Below are positions 47,701-58,895 of a stretch of DNA of 64,000 bases, in pieces. The stretch's first letter is position 1. Each line of letters begins with the position of its first letter. Where the stretch lies: positions 26,241,501-26,305,500 of the forward strand of contig NC_088308.1 of NCBI RefSeq assembly GCF_910592395.1, read 5' to 3'. The DNA is from Lineus longissimus (lineage: Eukaryota; Nemertea; Pilidiophora; Heteronemertea; Lineidae). Below the pieces are notes generated by a model. That model was not told the origin of the DNA and made no database searches. It saw only the letters and a list, made by a program, of their open reading frames with translations. Both the position numbers and the translations under genes were made by a program.

Positions 47701-50700
47701 CAAGAACGACCAATGCTCTAGCAACATGGGTTCGCTGACAACGAACCATGTACGACAGGACTACCCACTGCACAAAGCCTCAGACAAAAAACACCTTATA
47801 CACACACAAACATATCGTGGCCAAAGTATGACACAAAATTGCACATACATTGCAGCTTTCTGTGCATGTAATAATCTGTTATAATCCTTCGCCAGTCCCA
47901 GGCAGTAATGTACAGCTTGGCCCCATATCTTCTTTTGGTCCTAGAAATAAGACAAGGGTATGAAAAAACTATCATAAGACAAAAAACCAGGACATTATTT
48001 ATTAGGAATTGTCAAATCAGACAGCCAAACCTTATCATTTCAATAGGAAGCTGGTTTAAGCACTTCAAATTTAAGGGCAATGAAATATTCTGTCTACTGG
48101 ACAGACAGAAGATGTACATGAGGTGAGCCCACCAATGATTCCACAAGAAGGTACTAACCGGATATGCATAGAGGTTCTTTGGATTGTTCAGCATATTAAT
48201 AACTAAATCTGTAAAGGATCTTTGTTTTCTTTTGACATCCAGTGGCCCCTCACGTCTGCTGAACATGAAAACCATTGCATCCTCTTCCGTTCCCTGAAGC
48301 AAATAAATACAACCAAGTATGGATTACTTGATACAATCGATGTAATACTAAATATCTATCTATAGCTATCCCCAGAATCTGACAGATAAGAGAGTTTCAT
48401 ACGAGTACAACGAAAACGATGAGGACTCACCGGTTCAGCTAAGTAGTTAGCAGCCGGTTTGATATTCTCTGGTGTCTGTCCGGTTGGTAACAGTAACTCC
48501 TGCTCCTCGACTGGAACCTTACTCTCCTTCTCGAGACTGTTCTTCTTGAGGTCGAGGATCGTGACCTTGTCATTGACGGGATATGACAGCAGCTCATTCG
48601 TAGGGACAGAGAAGATGTGGATGATCTGAAACCAAGAGACCCAATCTTCTTCACATCCAAGTATCAGTAGCATAATTAGGTGTATGAGAAGTCATACAAG
48701 TAAATGGTTGGGTTCGGAATATATGAAAATATCTCTGTGGTGTCACATGGCACACCAAGTGAAAACCGATTACTATACTTTTTAACTTAGATGACCTACT
48801 TCCAGTCTTCAAATTGGCCACAGATCAGGATTTGTCATGTTCATTTCCATATATTTTGATTGAATAATATGAATTAAGCTAAAATAAACAACTCTTTTCA
48901 TGGGTCAGCCTGAAAATAAACAGGCATCAAACTAATTTAGTAAAAACATACCTTCTGTTCCAATTTTTCACGAAGGAAGTCAAAGCAGGTTGGAGTCATT
49001 CCACCTCCTCTATTTTGAGGTTCAAATTTCAAAACTGATCGCAGGAAGTCCTCCATATAAGCAGCAAATGGGCGACACAGGTTGTTTGGTTTGGGTAGTC
49101 TGGTCGAGTATACAACACGGTCCCCATTCTGTTCAATAAAGATGTGGGTATCTTGTTTTCGACTCACAAAGTTATGCCTGGAAATAGGACGGACTGCTTT
49201 ACGCTGGAGCATTCTGATATCAGAAAGGGACACAGTGAAGTTCTATCATTAACCCCTCCAAAAAGAGTAATAACAAAAGTTATTGAATGTTGCCTACTCA
49301 TGTGTAAACCTTGCTTTTCCTGAAAGCATTCGTCACCAATGACTCTGCTTGACATCATACCCCCACAAATAAAGGAAAAATTCAAACCAAGAGATCATCA
49401 GCAGAGGAGTCTAGGAAATCTTTTGATTCCAAAGAAGTCTTACCAGTTGTAGAGATCGTCAGCGAAGGAGGCTAGGAATGGACGCTGACCAGTTATAATT
49501 TCAAACACGGTGATACCAAACGACCAGAAGTCTACAGTGCCAGTGTACTGTCTCTGTGTTGTCAGTAGCTCGGGAGCCTGCAAGTGGAATGCATGCTTGA
49601 TAGAGGCAACTGTTACAGCACCAATGCCAGATGTCAGCATTCGTCACCAGAGCAGTGCTGACCATTTAAGATTGAGAACGCACAAAAAGAAGAATGACTT
49701 TTCAACAAAGAATCTAAGATAATTGTGTGTCACACAAAGATACAGGGACATAATGTGACTTCTCATGATATTACTGTGAGGCTATTCCAAGGATGATGCA
49801 TACCAATGCCTGACGAAGTGGTACCAACAAGATTTGATGAGAAACTTACGAGGTAATATTTAGTTCCTGCCAAGGAATAGAGTAAATTCTTCTCATTTAA
49901 TTCTTTGGCATAACCAAGATCAATCAACTTGTAGATGATCTGAAATCCAAGAGATAAGATGAAGAATACTATCATTGCCTCAGACAATTGAATTCACTGA
50001 AAGATGACCAGGTCGCAAATCTCACTGGTTCAAATCTAGTGCTGATCTCTAACTTTCCATGTGAATGTTTGATACTGTGGGTATCTACTAAAACCTTTTA
50101 GTGACAGTTGTTACAAAGCACTCTGATAGAGACAAAGATCAATATAAGGTGTCATAGAAAAGTTATTTGTCTTTACAATTAGGGTATCACTCATCTCAAC
50201 AAATCCAGGCCTCCTTGCTTGGAAATTATCATTATTATTGGAAATATCTGCCTACCTTGTCTTCAGTTGGCTTAAGTACGATGTTATCTGGTTTGATGTC
50301 GCGATGAATGATGCGTTTGGAATGAAGATACTCAATAGCTGATGCGATATCTCTGGTTATGTTTCTCACACTGAACTCAGAAAGACCAATAGAATTCTCT
50401 GGCTGTCCAAGAACCTGAAAACATTCTCAACACATTTAGCTAGTGCACAGACCTTGTTCAAGAATATTGCAACACTGGAAAAGTTAGGCCATGTGGAATC
50501 ATGATTAGATTGTACATATACAAAATAACTGACCTCATTGTTTCAAAACCGTTGATCTACTGTCTGGGCAGACAGTGCTTGCTTTCAACTTGCACTCCCA
50601 CTCAACTTGCAACCAAAAACCTACCCTGGAAAAATACATACCTTTCTCAAACTCCCTCCAGAGCAGTACTCCATGCAGAGCACAGGTAACGTCATATCAC

Positions 50701-51213
50701 CAACCAAGTGGTCAATTCCTGGTGGCATCTCGTAAGCAGTCACCACATTGACATGTTCCAACTTCTTCATGATAGACACTTCACTAATCCATCTTGCTTT
50801 CTTCTCCGTATCAATTTCACCAAGTGATGATTTAACTTTCTTTAGCGCAAGGCTTCTGTTATTTTTCTGAGGAAAATGATAAAAAACATTCTGTAAAATA
50901 TTCAAGACTTGAAATGAGGAAAGCCTTCCTTTTTGTTTCTTTCTGAATTATAATACAAGCAAAATATATGTACATTTTACATCAGTCGCAATTAAGAACG
51001 AGCGCATGTAATCTGAAATTTTATACCTTCTTTCGTCACTAGTCCCTGATCACAAATTTTGCTTTACAAAACGGCATCAAAGTCTTCAAATTTCATACCT
51101 CGTCTTTTATAAGTATCACACATCCAAAACCACCAGAACCAAGTTCTTCAATTTTCCTCCAATGGGCAACTTCCTCCACCATTTCTAACAGCAATGCTAA
51201 TGTCTGAATATCT
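44726..51213 (-). CDS. IKBKB: IkB kinase alpha/beta-type (single IKK), complete coding sequence
   Basis: Serine/threonine kinase that phosphorylates IkB to release NF-kB. Coding exons, all in phase: 51099-51182 (exon from 51213), 50642-50866, 50256-50414, 49850-49939, 49444-49577, 48952-49177, 48431-48625, 48159-48293, 47849-47940, 47366-47529, 47126-47190, 46887-46999, 46422-46580, 46156-46300, 45149-45363, 44726-44834. They total 2310 nt, 769 aa (human IKBKB 756). Kinase domain: GSGGFG 15-20, Lys37, HRDIKPDN 140-147, DLG 163-165, APE 187-189. The ubiquitin-like domain starts near residue 307 (IIHIFSV). The scaffold/dimerisation helices follow, with [19 protein letters not shown] and MWKMVKIA as family landmarks. 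Oddities: Asn174 replaces the first activation-loop serine while Ser178 is kept, and no LDWSWL-like motif occurs at the C-terminus. The acceptor at 51213 implies a non-coding 5' exon, perhaps ending at the donor near 51838. It probably represents the unduplicated precursor of CHUK and IKBKB. Confidence 0.95.
45441..45670. repeat. 46 bp minisatellite in the IKK intron before exon 15
   Basis: Five nearly identical 46 bp units begin at 45441, 45487, 45533, 45579 and 45625. Each contains GATCAACCCCAAAAGTTGGG and ends TCTTCATCTAAGT(T/C). The array lies about 80-310 nt upstream of exon 15 on the gene strand. Confidence 0.9.
45732..45800. repeat. 24 bp tandem repeat, three copies
   Basis: AGGAACAC begins units at 45732, 45756 and 45780, each followed by a TAAGATTA core. 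It is in the same IKK intron as the 46 bp array. Confidence 0.8.
47323..47407. repeat. 48 bp tandem duplication across the end of IKK exon 10
   Basis: CTAAGGCTGGATTCCTCC starts at 47323 and again at 47371. The second copy is the end of coding exon 10 (donor at 47365). The first copy lies in the intron and has lost the donor. Confidence 0.8.
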
Positions 51214-52211
51214 CTAAAAATAGATAACAGACACCTTGGGTTATATGAAATGAAATTCAAATAAAAGTTATTCGCCAAACACAAGATTTTTTAGATTGGG
51301 TGTCGGGCACTTAGGCCTAAAAGTAGGCCTGTAATGCAAACAAGCAGAGAGGCAGGGCAGTGACTTAGTGTTTATAATTTCAATGTCACAAATCCTGATG
51401 ATCCATGTTTGTCAAGTATTGCTTCATGCATGAGTACATACACGAGTACATGAATACCATACATCACTCTCAGTGTGTGTGTGACAGATGATTGAGTGTA
51501 GGCTATACCATGCATCGAACTCATTCTCACTCGAGGCAGATATCACACACAGTGAAAAGAAAACGAAACTAACCCTCTTTTATCAAAATAAGCCTATATA
51601 ATAACAAATTGATGTATTCCCTATGCAGAACTTTTCTTTTACAGCTAGTTCACCATGATTTAATTAGCAAAAGTTAAAGACAAAATCACGAAAATGGGCG
51701 ATGAAAAGTTCAGAAAATGAGTGAAAATATGGAAGGGATATCCCCAAAATGAGAAAATGACATCATTCATGAGAAGAACTTCCGCATCGGTCAGGTCTCA
51801 TTAGGGAGGTTTTTTTATTCATGCGCGGCCTCCTCACCGTAGTTCCTAAAATCATTGATTTCTCGGTTCTTACAGTACGTCAGTGTTGATTCAGCAGTTG
51901 TTTTGGCAAAGACATGTTTTTCTGGAGTTTCTGAAACCTAGAGCGCTACTCAATAGGCGGCTAACAAGAAACTACGCATTTATACTGTTGTTGTCGACGT
52001 ATGTGTACACTGAACTTGGGATGTGCGTCGGCCCCGTGTTGAAATGCCGTCCAGTGCCAGTTGGTGCGTTTTTCGCTGATTTGTGCAAAATTCAACATAT
52101 CTCAAAAGTTCAATGGTTGACCCTCGACTTTTTTTTGATTTTTGTGTAGCGTAAGCAACTGTCTTTCATGGGAGAATGGTCTCTGTAAGAATTATTCAGG
52201 AAGAAATGTAT

Positions 52212-52494
52212 AATATTTGGGGTTTTCCGTGATTGTCCGGCCCAATTGGCAATATTGCCATTTGGGATGGTGAACAGAGCTAGGAGCAAATGCGACGCTT
52301 ATGATTTATTTAAAGAAATAAAATGCCCGATTTAACATCCTGCAGAATCAGGGGAATCGGGCGTTTCCAGTGATATACGACACAAATGGGTTGTCCTCAG
52401 ACCTCATGTATTCACTTTGGAAACGTATTTTAAAATAGATGTTACGTCCTGTTAATGGGGCACGTCAACATCGCGTTAATTTGGGGAAAACTCC
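52212..52494. mobile_element. Dispersed repeat, copy 1
   Basis: This ~283 bp segment is highly similar to 59512-59795 in the same orientation, sharing GGGGTTTTCCGTGATTGTC, AATGCCCGATTTAACATCC and GATGTTACGTCCTGTTAATG. A short piece near 51792-51812 resembles the inverse of the end of copy 2 (AGGTCTC[A/G]TTAGGGAG), hinting at an inverted-repeat element whose full borders are unclear. Confidence 0.7.
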
Positions 52495-52649
52495 CAGCAT
52501 TAATGGCGGGAAAATAGCACGTGGCTGGCTTTGGATCAAACACCCACACAGGGTCTCCTAATTATCATGATCATATACATTATCAAAAGGTGCATTTGGT
52601 AAGTGCATAAATCTAACTTTTCGAGAGTGTCCCCCACGCTGAGAGACCG

Positions 52650-52920
52650 AAGGACAAAAGACAAAGCCTGATGATATGGCAACTTTTATTGGGAAAGTAT
52701 ACTACAAAACTTAGAATTAGTGGCCGGCATGCGGAATCAGAAAAGGCTGACCGTAAATTGTTGCACGTAAAGACAGTGTAGTGTGTTAATCGAACTTGTT
52801 GGGAGTGATCCGCACAATTATTGACCGAAGGACAAGAGACGAAGGTTATGATATGACAACGTTTATTTGGCAAGTACATACATGTGAATAATGCAAAACT
52901 TGGAATACAATAACACAACG
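52650..52920. repeat. Diverged direct duplication of ~75 bp, spacing about 180 bp
   Basis: GACCGAAGGACAA(A/G)AGAC followed by TGATATG(G/A)CAAC occurs near 52645 and 52823 with similar flanks. Function unknown. Confidence 0.55.
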
Positions 52921-53617
52921 TTGACACTGCTGACGCCGCTTGAGCCGCTTGAGCAAGCGTGTCAAGGGATCAGATGTTGGGTCAGTGCGCATGCCGGGCA
53001 TGGGATGGAGGGTGGTGCACTGCGAGTGTCGATAAGGAGGGGGGGGGGGGGGGGGGGGGCAAAGGCAAATGACAATAGCATAATAACAATTGAACAATGT
53101 ACAAGTCGTAAGTAACCGTGACCGCTTTCAAGGTGGCAAGAACTGATTGCTGACCAAAACAATGACATATTCTGTTAACACCAATGGAGCATTCTCTTGT
53201 ACTGTATTTTTAGCCCAAAACCGCCCAATCAAAATGGTGCAGTGACTCGATTGACGTTTATTGTCTTCGAGAGGAAATTGATCTCAAAACTGATATGGGC
53301 CTATAGTATAAATAATATCCTACCTAAAATATAGGCCTTCTGTTAAATTAGGCCTGCCTCAAGAAAAAAAAAAGAAAACCTACAACCAATTGCTCTTGAA
53401 AACAAATATGTCAATAAGGCTCATCCATGCATCATTTGAGTAAAACAATGTAGAAACACATTTTTGCTGTGATCAAGAAATAGCTCCATTGTTGTAATGT
53501 TGCACTTCTTGTGCTGTGAAATAGCTCAGATACGGTAAATGGATTGCCACATTGAAAACGGAACAAGAAATAGCAATATTCTGGATCAGCGAGTACATAC
53601 ATGAAGTGCTATTGATT

Positions 53618-53805
53618 TCAGAAATAAGCACATATTTTGCAAGGCTCACTTTTAACAAAGAGTAACAATGTTCGACGTTTAATTTTCAGGGTCGAAAACA
53701 GGTGAGTGTCAACCCATTCTGAGCCAACAGCATGAATTACAACAAGAAAAGGGTCAATTCCGTTGGGAACTGCTGTTCCCTGATCATAGCTCTTGACTAC
53801 TGGCC
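53618..53805 (-). CDS. Candidate terminal exon of an unrecognised gene
   Basis: A good acceptor (ctttctattccag) opens 62 codons without a stop, ending TGA at 53618-53620. Peptide landmarks are VKSYDQGTAVPNGIDPF and HAVGSEWVDTHLF. A donor-like gtgagc inside could end the exon earlier. I recognise no family and found no upstream partner with certainty. The acceptor and composition argue for a real exon, but the evidence is thin. Confidence 0.3.
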
Positions 53806-54146
53806 TGGAATAGAAAGGGAAGATTCAGATACCAAGAAACATTGAAATATACAATTTAAGAAATTGAAGTATTTGATCATTTTTCATGACGTTTTAAAAA
53901 AAAATCTATTATAGCAAATCTATACACATGTTTATGTCTGTGACAGCCTCATTGGCACTAATAAGATGAATCAATTAAATTGAATTGTCAGGCAATGGTG
54001 GTCAACCTGCCTCGGGTTTGTCCCAATATCAGTCACATAATGACGGACCTAAAGCCTCATTTCATCAACTGTAGCCAGCTTATCTAATTTTATCTCATTT
54101 ACCTCAATTGTGTTCCACAAATCTGCATCCTGAATATTTATCTCTC

Positions 54147-54490
54147 AGAAGTGGCCTCGGTCGCGTTGGCTCGATTCTTGGGATAGGACAGTGAAACCAC
54201 ACGAGATGGAGCAATCCACCTGAAAAAATTGGAGACAATTCGAATGCTGCTTCAGTGAACAATGGGCGATCTGATCAGGAGACGTCTTTCAAATCGCCCA
54301 TTGTTTCATAAACGAGCGCTGGACAGACAGTTCCAGCTATACTCTTCGCAGATTTCCTTCTTCCAATGCATACATCGCGTTTTGTCTCGACCACACTTGC
54401 ATAGCTATTTACTTTAAGGTCACATGCAGGTCTTATTGGTAATTGCTGGGGTGAAACTTGGTACTGCGGGACAGACTTACATGTCCACAA
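54147..54490 (-). CDS. Candidate coding segments of an unrecognised gene
   Basis: Two minus-strand segments look protein-like. One is an open frame of 71 codons at 54275-54490 containing KVNSYASVVETKRDVCIGRR. The other is a short segment after a strong acceptor (aattttttcag) near 54221, containing PSRVVSLSYPKNRANATEA and closing with a stop near 54147. How they join, if they do, is not resolved. A 13 bp-arm hairpin (AACAATGGGCGAT and its inverse) overlaps the end of the first segment. Confidence 0.22.
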
Positions 54491-54762
54491 AACGCAATGT
54501 CACTGCTGGACTGATTTACAAGTCCACAAAACGCAGAATCGGACATGAACATCATTACCCCAGCAAGAACCCAATGTAACCCCACAAATAGGGCCGTTTA
54601 TAATGTTTAAGACATGTTTATACAATAACAATGCTGAAGCTATTGCCTGCAGTGACCTTGCTAATGATTTTTATGTGGGAGGGGCCAGGGACCGTGACTA
54701 TTGATAAAGTCCTCACGATATTATATTCGTCAACAATGGGGCACAGACTTTCAGATATTTTC

Positions 54763-54985
54763 GTGACTGACCTATATTACCAGTACAGTCCAATATATAT
54801 TTCTTTTTTTTGACTGACCTCTATTACCAGTACAGTCCAATATCATTCTATTCTTCGTGACCGACCTATATTACCAGTGCAGTCCAATATATATTTCATT
54901 TTTCGTGACTGACCTATATTACCAGTACAGTCCAATACATATTCTATTTTTCGTGACTGACCTATATTACCAGTACAGTCCAAAG
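54763..54985. repeat. 47-48 bp minisatellite, five copies
   Basis: Units with TGACTGACCTATATTACCAG and TACAGTCCAATA start near 54763, 54811, 54858, 54906 and 54954. The last unit is truncated. Confidence 0.85.
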
Positions 54986-56109
54986 ATACTATTTAGTCTG
55001 TATATTATTCTAGGGCTGGGGTGGGGGATGGGGAAATTCTCCAGTGACAAACTTTTTGATTGTCATTCTGGTAAAAAAAAACACGTCCAAAGAAGAAATT
55101 TATTCTCATAACTTTTAACAATGCTCGAAGAGAACTTTTAAAATGTTCATGTGGCGAGTCGCCACATGTACCGACTATACCTGTGGATCTAAATATATAT
55201 ATCATCATTGAAATCCTCAGAGAAATTAAACCAAGACAAAAAAGGGTTCCATGCCCTTGGTTTCCATGTACCACGAACGATGCTAACGATAGGATTTAGC
55301 TGACAGGATTTGGCCACATGAACCCCTCCCTGTCCAGAAGACGCGGGGGTCGTCAGATCAATTTGAAACCGCCATGGACATCACTTCTTCCCCCTCACAA
55401 GTCGGTCGCGATGACCTCCATGTGCAAACCATTTTGGCTGTGGATGCCCTGGTAACCCATGTCGCCTAACCAGACATAGCGCGCTGCCTGACTAGAAGTT
55501 ACCGCCTCTGAGACCCAGGGTTGAGACACTGGGGTCTGCCCCTAGCTGACAGGTGGCTGGAGATCCATATCATAGAGCATACCAACCGTACATAACCGGC
55601 TGGACTGGTACACCCTATCAGGCTCAGACTCCCCAACGGAGTCTATTGAGCGCAGCCGCAGCGCCAGTTAATACGGATGGATTTACGTCGTCAAATAACT
55701 GTCGACCTGATGAGCATTCCTTCACGGTACATAGAGTTTATCGGGGTTGGGGGCGAAGATACAAGACCAGGAACTCCTATGGGGTCGCGGGCGCAATGCA
55801 ACCCGAGGAACGAGAAAATAACTGGCTCATCCTTCGCCATAGGTGTCAAGTATGTACCACTTGTACAGACAGGCGTCATTAACGTTGGGTAACACCTCAC
55901 AAGGAGCAATACCAAGCATTTTCAAGACCTCATATTTAGCGAAAAGGTGTGACAACAATGATAATATATCAGATCCAATACCAGTCCCTTGACCAAACCC
56001 AACCATTTCTTGAAAGTTCATAGGATGTAGGGGCTTCTGAAAGAAAAAGTATTGGCCATGACAGCTACGGTAGATAGATCGAAGTGATAGATGGGCTAAC
56101 TGTCCATCT

Positions 56110-56775
56110 GAGCGAATTTTTTTTACTGAACCTTTTGGGCACTTAGTGTACATTGGGACTTTCAGCCAATCAGATTTCAACAAATACATGACGTCAGAAG
56201 TCTTAGAAACTTTAGAGCAGTTGGTAGAGCGCTCGTCAGAAATGGCTGAATACAATGTTCGATCCAAAGGTCGTGAGTTCGAATCCGGTTGTGGACAACA
56301 CTTTTCTTTTTCTTTTTTACTCTTTATATTTAATTTTTATAACGCGTTTCTTTTCCCTTGTTATTTAGATTTTAGATATTTCAGTTATTTCTGCTGCCTG
56401 CAACACTACCTACAGAAAGGACAATAACAATAGCCCATCTCCGAGATTCAAGGGATAGTCCTTCAGATATCATATTGAGCATGAATATACAATGAGACTT
56501 GTCTCATGTGAATGGTCTTCCTCCAGTAGGAATATGTTTCTCTGCAATGAGACTTGTCTTTCAATCCTGCCTCGTGTGTATGGTCTGCCTCCAGTATATT
56601 TTGATACTGTATGCTTCAAATTTGATTAACAAGCACAAAACAATACAGGCTTACTTCTCAGTTCATGATGACGCCCCGATGACGACACAGATTTATCGGA
56701 TTCTGATTGGCTGGGAACCTGTGTACAAATGTACACTGTACTGCCCGAAAGGTTCAGGAAAAAAAATTCGCGGGC
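56110..56775. repeat. Inverted repeat pair of ~70 bp around a tRNA-like sequence
   Basis: 56110-56178 and 56700-56775 are diverged inverse copies sharing TCTGATTGGCTG, AATGTACACT, AAAGGTTCAG and a T/A run next to CGAATT. Between them, 56205-56300 resembles a tRNA head: GGTAGAGCGCTCG looks like an A box and GAGTTCGAATCCGG like a B box. Spacing and pairing are too poor for a functional tRNA, so a tRNA-derived SINE inside a composite element is more likely. Confidence 0.5.
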
Positions 56776-57093
56776 GGGCGATTAAGCAGGCGCATACAGT
56801 TAGATATTAAAATGGTAACAAAATGGCCGAAATTTATCTTCGCACACCATCTTTATACTTGTATAGGAGCTATAGGTCCTATAGGTAAAACTCAATGGTG
56901 ACGAGATTATTACTGCTCCCGAAAGAGATTTTAAGTAGCCTAAGTCTTTTGTATGCTGCTGGTTTGCTGCGGCTTTCAGCAGCTTCCTGCCGACGGCACA
57001 ATGATATCTTTGAAAGCCACCACGTGACCGCAGGGCCAATGCATTGGTGTCATTATTCACATTTATCATCTTCGTGACCACGCGAAAACATAC

Positions 57094-57373
57094 TTAAAGC
57101 TGACATGCATGCATAAAAACCCAAACGACAAAGATAGAAAACACAAACGCCCGACCACCAAAAGACAAACTGCACTTGAAACATGATAGACACCCAGCGA
57201 CAGGTCTCACTTGACTTCACAAACACAAGTTCATTGACGAGACAGGTCACAGAGAAAGAAAAAACAATAAATTATTCCTCGAGCGGGTTCGAACTCGGAA
57301 CCCTCGCCACTTCATCCTTACCGTCTTTTCTAATTTGGCCGTTAGGGTTTTTATGCATGCATGTCAGCTTTAA
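57094..57373. mobile_element. 280 bp TTAA-flanked MITE with ~30 bp inverted repeats
   Basis: TTAA at 57094-57097 and 57370-57373 flank the inverted ends AGCTGACATGCATGCATAAA. The arms are close to perfect over about 30 bp. The interior holds a tRNA-like B box on the minus strand (GAGTTCGAACCCG near 57284-57296). TTAA targets suggest piggyBac or Kolobok ancestry. Confidence 0.8.
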
Positions 57374-57823
57374 AGGGACAACCTGGGCGTGGGATTTCCC
57401 TGGCCAGGATGATAATACCTCTTCTTGTCACCATGCGCCGCCACTTATCTCAAATGACGATTTTCGCCAGTGTGCGAGGCAGTTTGGGACATGACCTGTG
57501 AAATTCAGGCAGGGTTAAGGTTACACCCAGTTTTTGTGCAGTGTTTATTGCAGTTCAATGATTTATTTCAATTTTCCTGTTTGGACTGAGAAGTCACGGT
57601 TTTACTGGAAGCCATTTTTGTAGGAAAAACCACCATATCTCATGCCACAGTTGTCCATTTACCACTGAATACAAGAGGGGGTAGGCCTATCACTAAACCA
57701 TGGTCATTTCATAACACAAGCCTGGGAACAACTGGCAGGGTTTATCAAAGCTCTGGGATGCTGATCTCCGACTGATCCTCGATCGTCGCAAAGTTAGCAG
57801 CACAGAGGTGAAATGAGACGATT

Positions 57824-58080
57824 GGTGATCACTAAATCGTAAAGGCTAGAGGGAGGTAATTATAATATGATCGCCACCGCCCGACCCGATGACGTCATTA
57901 CCGGAATTCAGGGTGGGAAATAACCCAAATATTTATATCACAATGGCGGCAACTTCAGTTCTGAAGTCATCGATGAGCTAGAAGTTGCCATCCGGAATTC
58001 CGGTAATGACGTCATCGGGTCGGGCGGTGGAGATCATATTATAATTACCTCCCTCTAGCCTTTAGGATTTAGTGATCACC
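57824..58080. mobile_element. 257 bp palindromic MITE with ~90 bp arms and a 9 bp target duplication
   Basis: Arms of about 90 bp begin GGTGATCACTAAATC and end with the inverse. Flanks are GAGACGATT (57815-57823) and GAGACTATT (58081-58089), a 9 bp duplication with one mismatch. Long arms and a 9 bp duplication fit Mutator-like elements. Each arm carries a TGACGTCA palindrome (near 57891 and 58006). Confidence 0.85.
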
Positions 58081-58418
58081 GAGACTATTGGTAATTTCTG
58101 CCATGTCTTCATGTAAATGTCTCTGAACTACATTGTACTTCGATTGTATGCCTTATCTTTCTGATCCGGTCAAGGTCCTCATCATACATATCACATGTCA
58201 CAGTATCAAGGGCTGATTGGTTCAGAGATAGAATGTGTTATGAGCACGTGACACATTGCACCAAGCACGTGGCGTGTGACGTCATAAAACATGGCAGAAA
58301 TGAACGATCGTCTCATTTTCTTGCTGCCAGAACGATACAGTACCATAGATAGGGTATGGGCTAACAGTGTCCTCCTTTCAAAGGTCAGCTGAGCCGAGTG
58401 TGGAAATATTCAGAACAG

Positions 58419-58597
58419 CAGTGGCGGATTTGGGGTCCCGCATGAGTCATCCCTCTTTGATATTTTAGGGCACCTCTCCTCAAGAACCCTCCCCCTCATT
58501 TTCAGGATTGTACCTTCGTCTCTATCATGAGTTCTCATTGCTGGGGCACCCCCCCCCCCCCGCTTCTTTCTTTCCCAAATTTCTGGATCCGCCACTG
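58419..58597. mobile_element. 179 bp MITE with CAGTGGCGGA ends
   Basis: Ends are CAGTGGCGGATTTGG and the inverse of CAGTGGCGGATCC with AAATTTGG further in, and the interior has a C-run near 58547. CAGTGGCGG ends are common in hAT-like elements. No convincing 8 bp target duplication was seen. Confidence 0.65.
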
Positions 58598-58672
58598 CTG
58601 CAGAGATGAGAAGTTTTAAAAGAATACATGTATGTGTGATCAAGGAAGTTTCGATAGAGAAAAATAACTCAC

Positions 58673-58895
58673 CCATGGTGGTGTTCACGTCGTATCTTGT
58701 GATAAACCGGTTGGGCAGCATTGGGTGTGCTAGACAGGACAACGTGTCTGTAAATGAAAAGATATGATAAGATTGTACATTGTATCAGACAATAGTTGCA
58801 AAATTTGGGGAGAAAAAGTTGTGGAGAAATCAGGCTGAACTCACCAATGTTGAACCAGTGCTTCGACTTTGCGTCTACACAACTGAACGCTTGTG
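58673..58895 (-). CDS. Candidate two-exon gene fragment, unrecognised
   Basis: On the minus strand, a coding-like segment ending at 58845 (landmarks VLGTQAFSCVDAKSK and HWFNI) has a strong donor gtgagt. An 89-99 bp intron with a good tract and acceptor (tttcatttacag, AG at 58748-58749) leads to exon 58673-58747. That exon encodes LSCLAHPMLPNRFITRYD and NTTM and ends at another strong gtgagt donor. Phase 1 is kept across the intron. The first segment has no clear start codon. No family is recognised, and flanking exons were not found. Confidence 0.38.

Larger units (their letters stand above)
51214..53617. other. Upstream region of the IKK gene and repeats
   Basis: No coding exon is supported here. 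A donor-like site on the minus strand near 51838 could end a non-coding first exon of the IKK gene, next to a locally GC-richer patch (51820-52070) that may be its promoter. The region also holds a dispersed repeat (52212-52494), a diverged ~180 bp duplication (52650-52920) and a G-run at about 53039-53058. Confidence 0.5.
54986..58672. other. Mobile-element-rich non-coding stretch
   Basis: Contains the elements listed separately. Also present are a small perfect palindrome (GTGGCGA/TCGCCAC near 55150-55170) and a GC-richer patch at 55300-55880 with a 109-codon plus-strand frame (55553-55882) of unrecognised type, possibly a retroelement fragment. Confidence 0.5.

Noticed and set aside
49178-49233. 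Longer form of IKK exon 6 using the acceptor near 49206
   Set aside because: Joining there makes a TGA across the junction. The acceptor before 49177 restores Trp and matches the family.
55553-55882. 109-codon GC-rich open frame on the plus strand
   Set aside because: Suspected retroelement fragment but no diagnostic endonuclease or reverse transcriptase motif could be seen.
56205-56300. Possible tRNA gene
   Set aside because: A and B boxes are recognisable but the arms do not pair into a cloverleaf and there is extra sequence between the boxes; treated as a SINE-type remnant.
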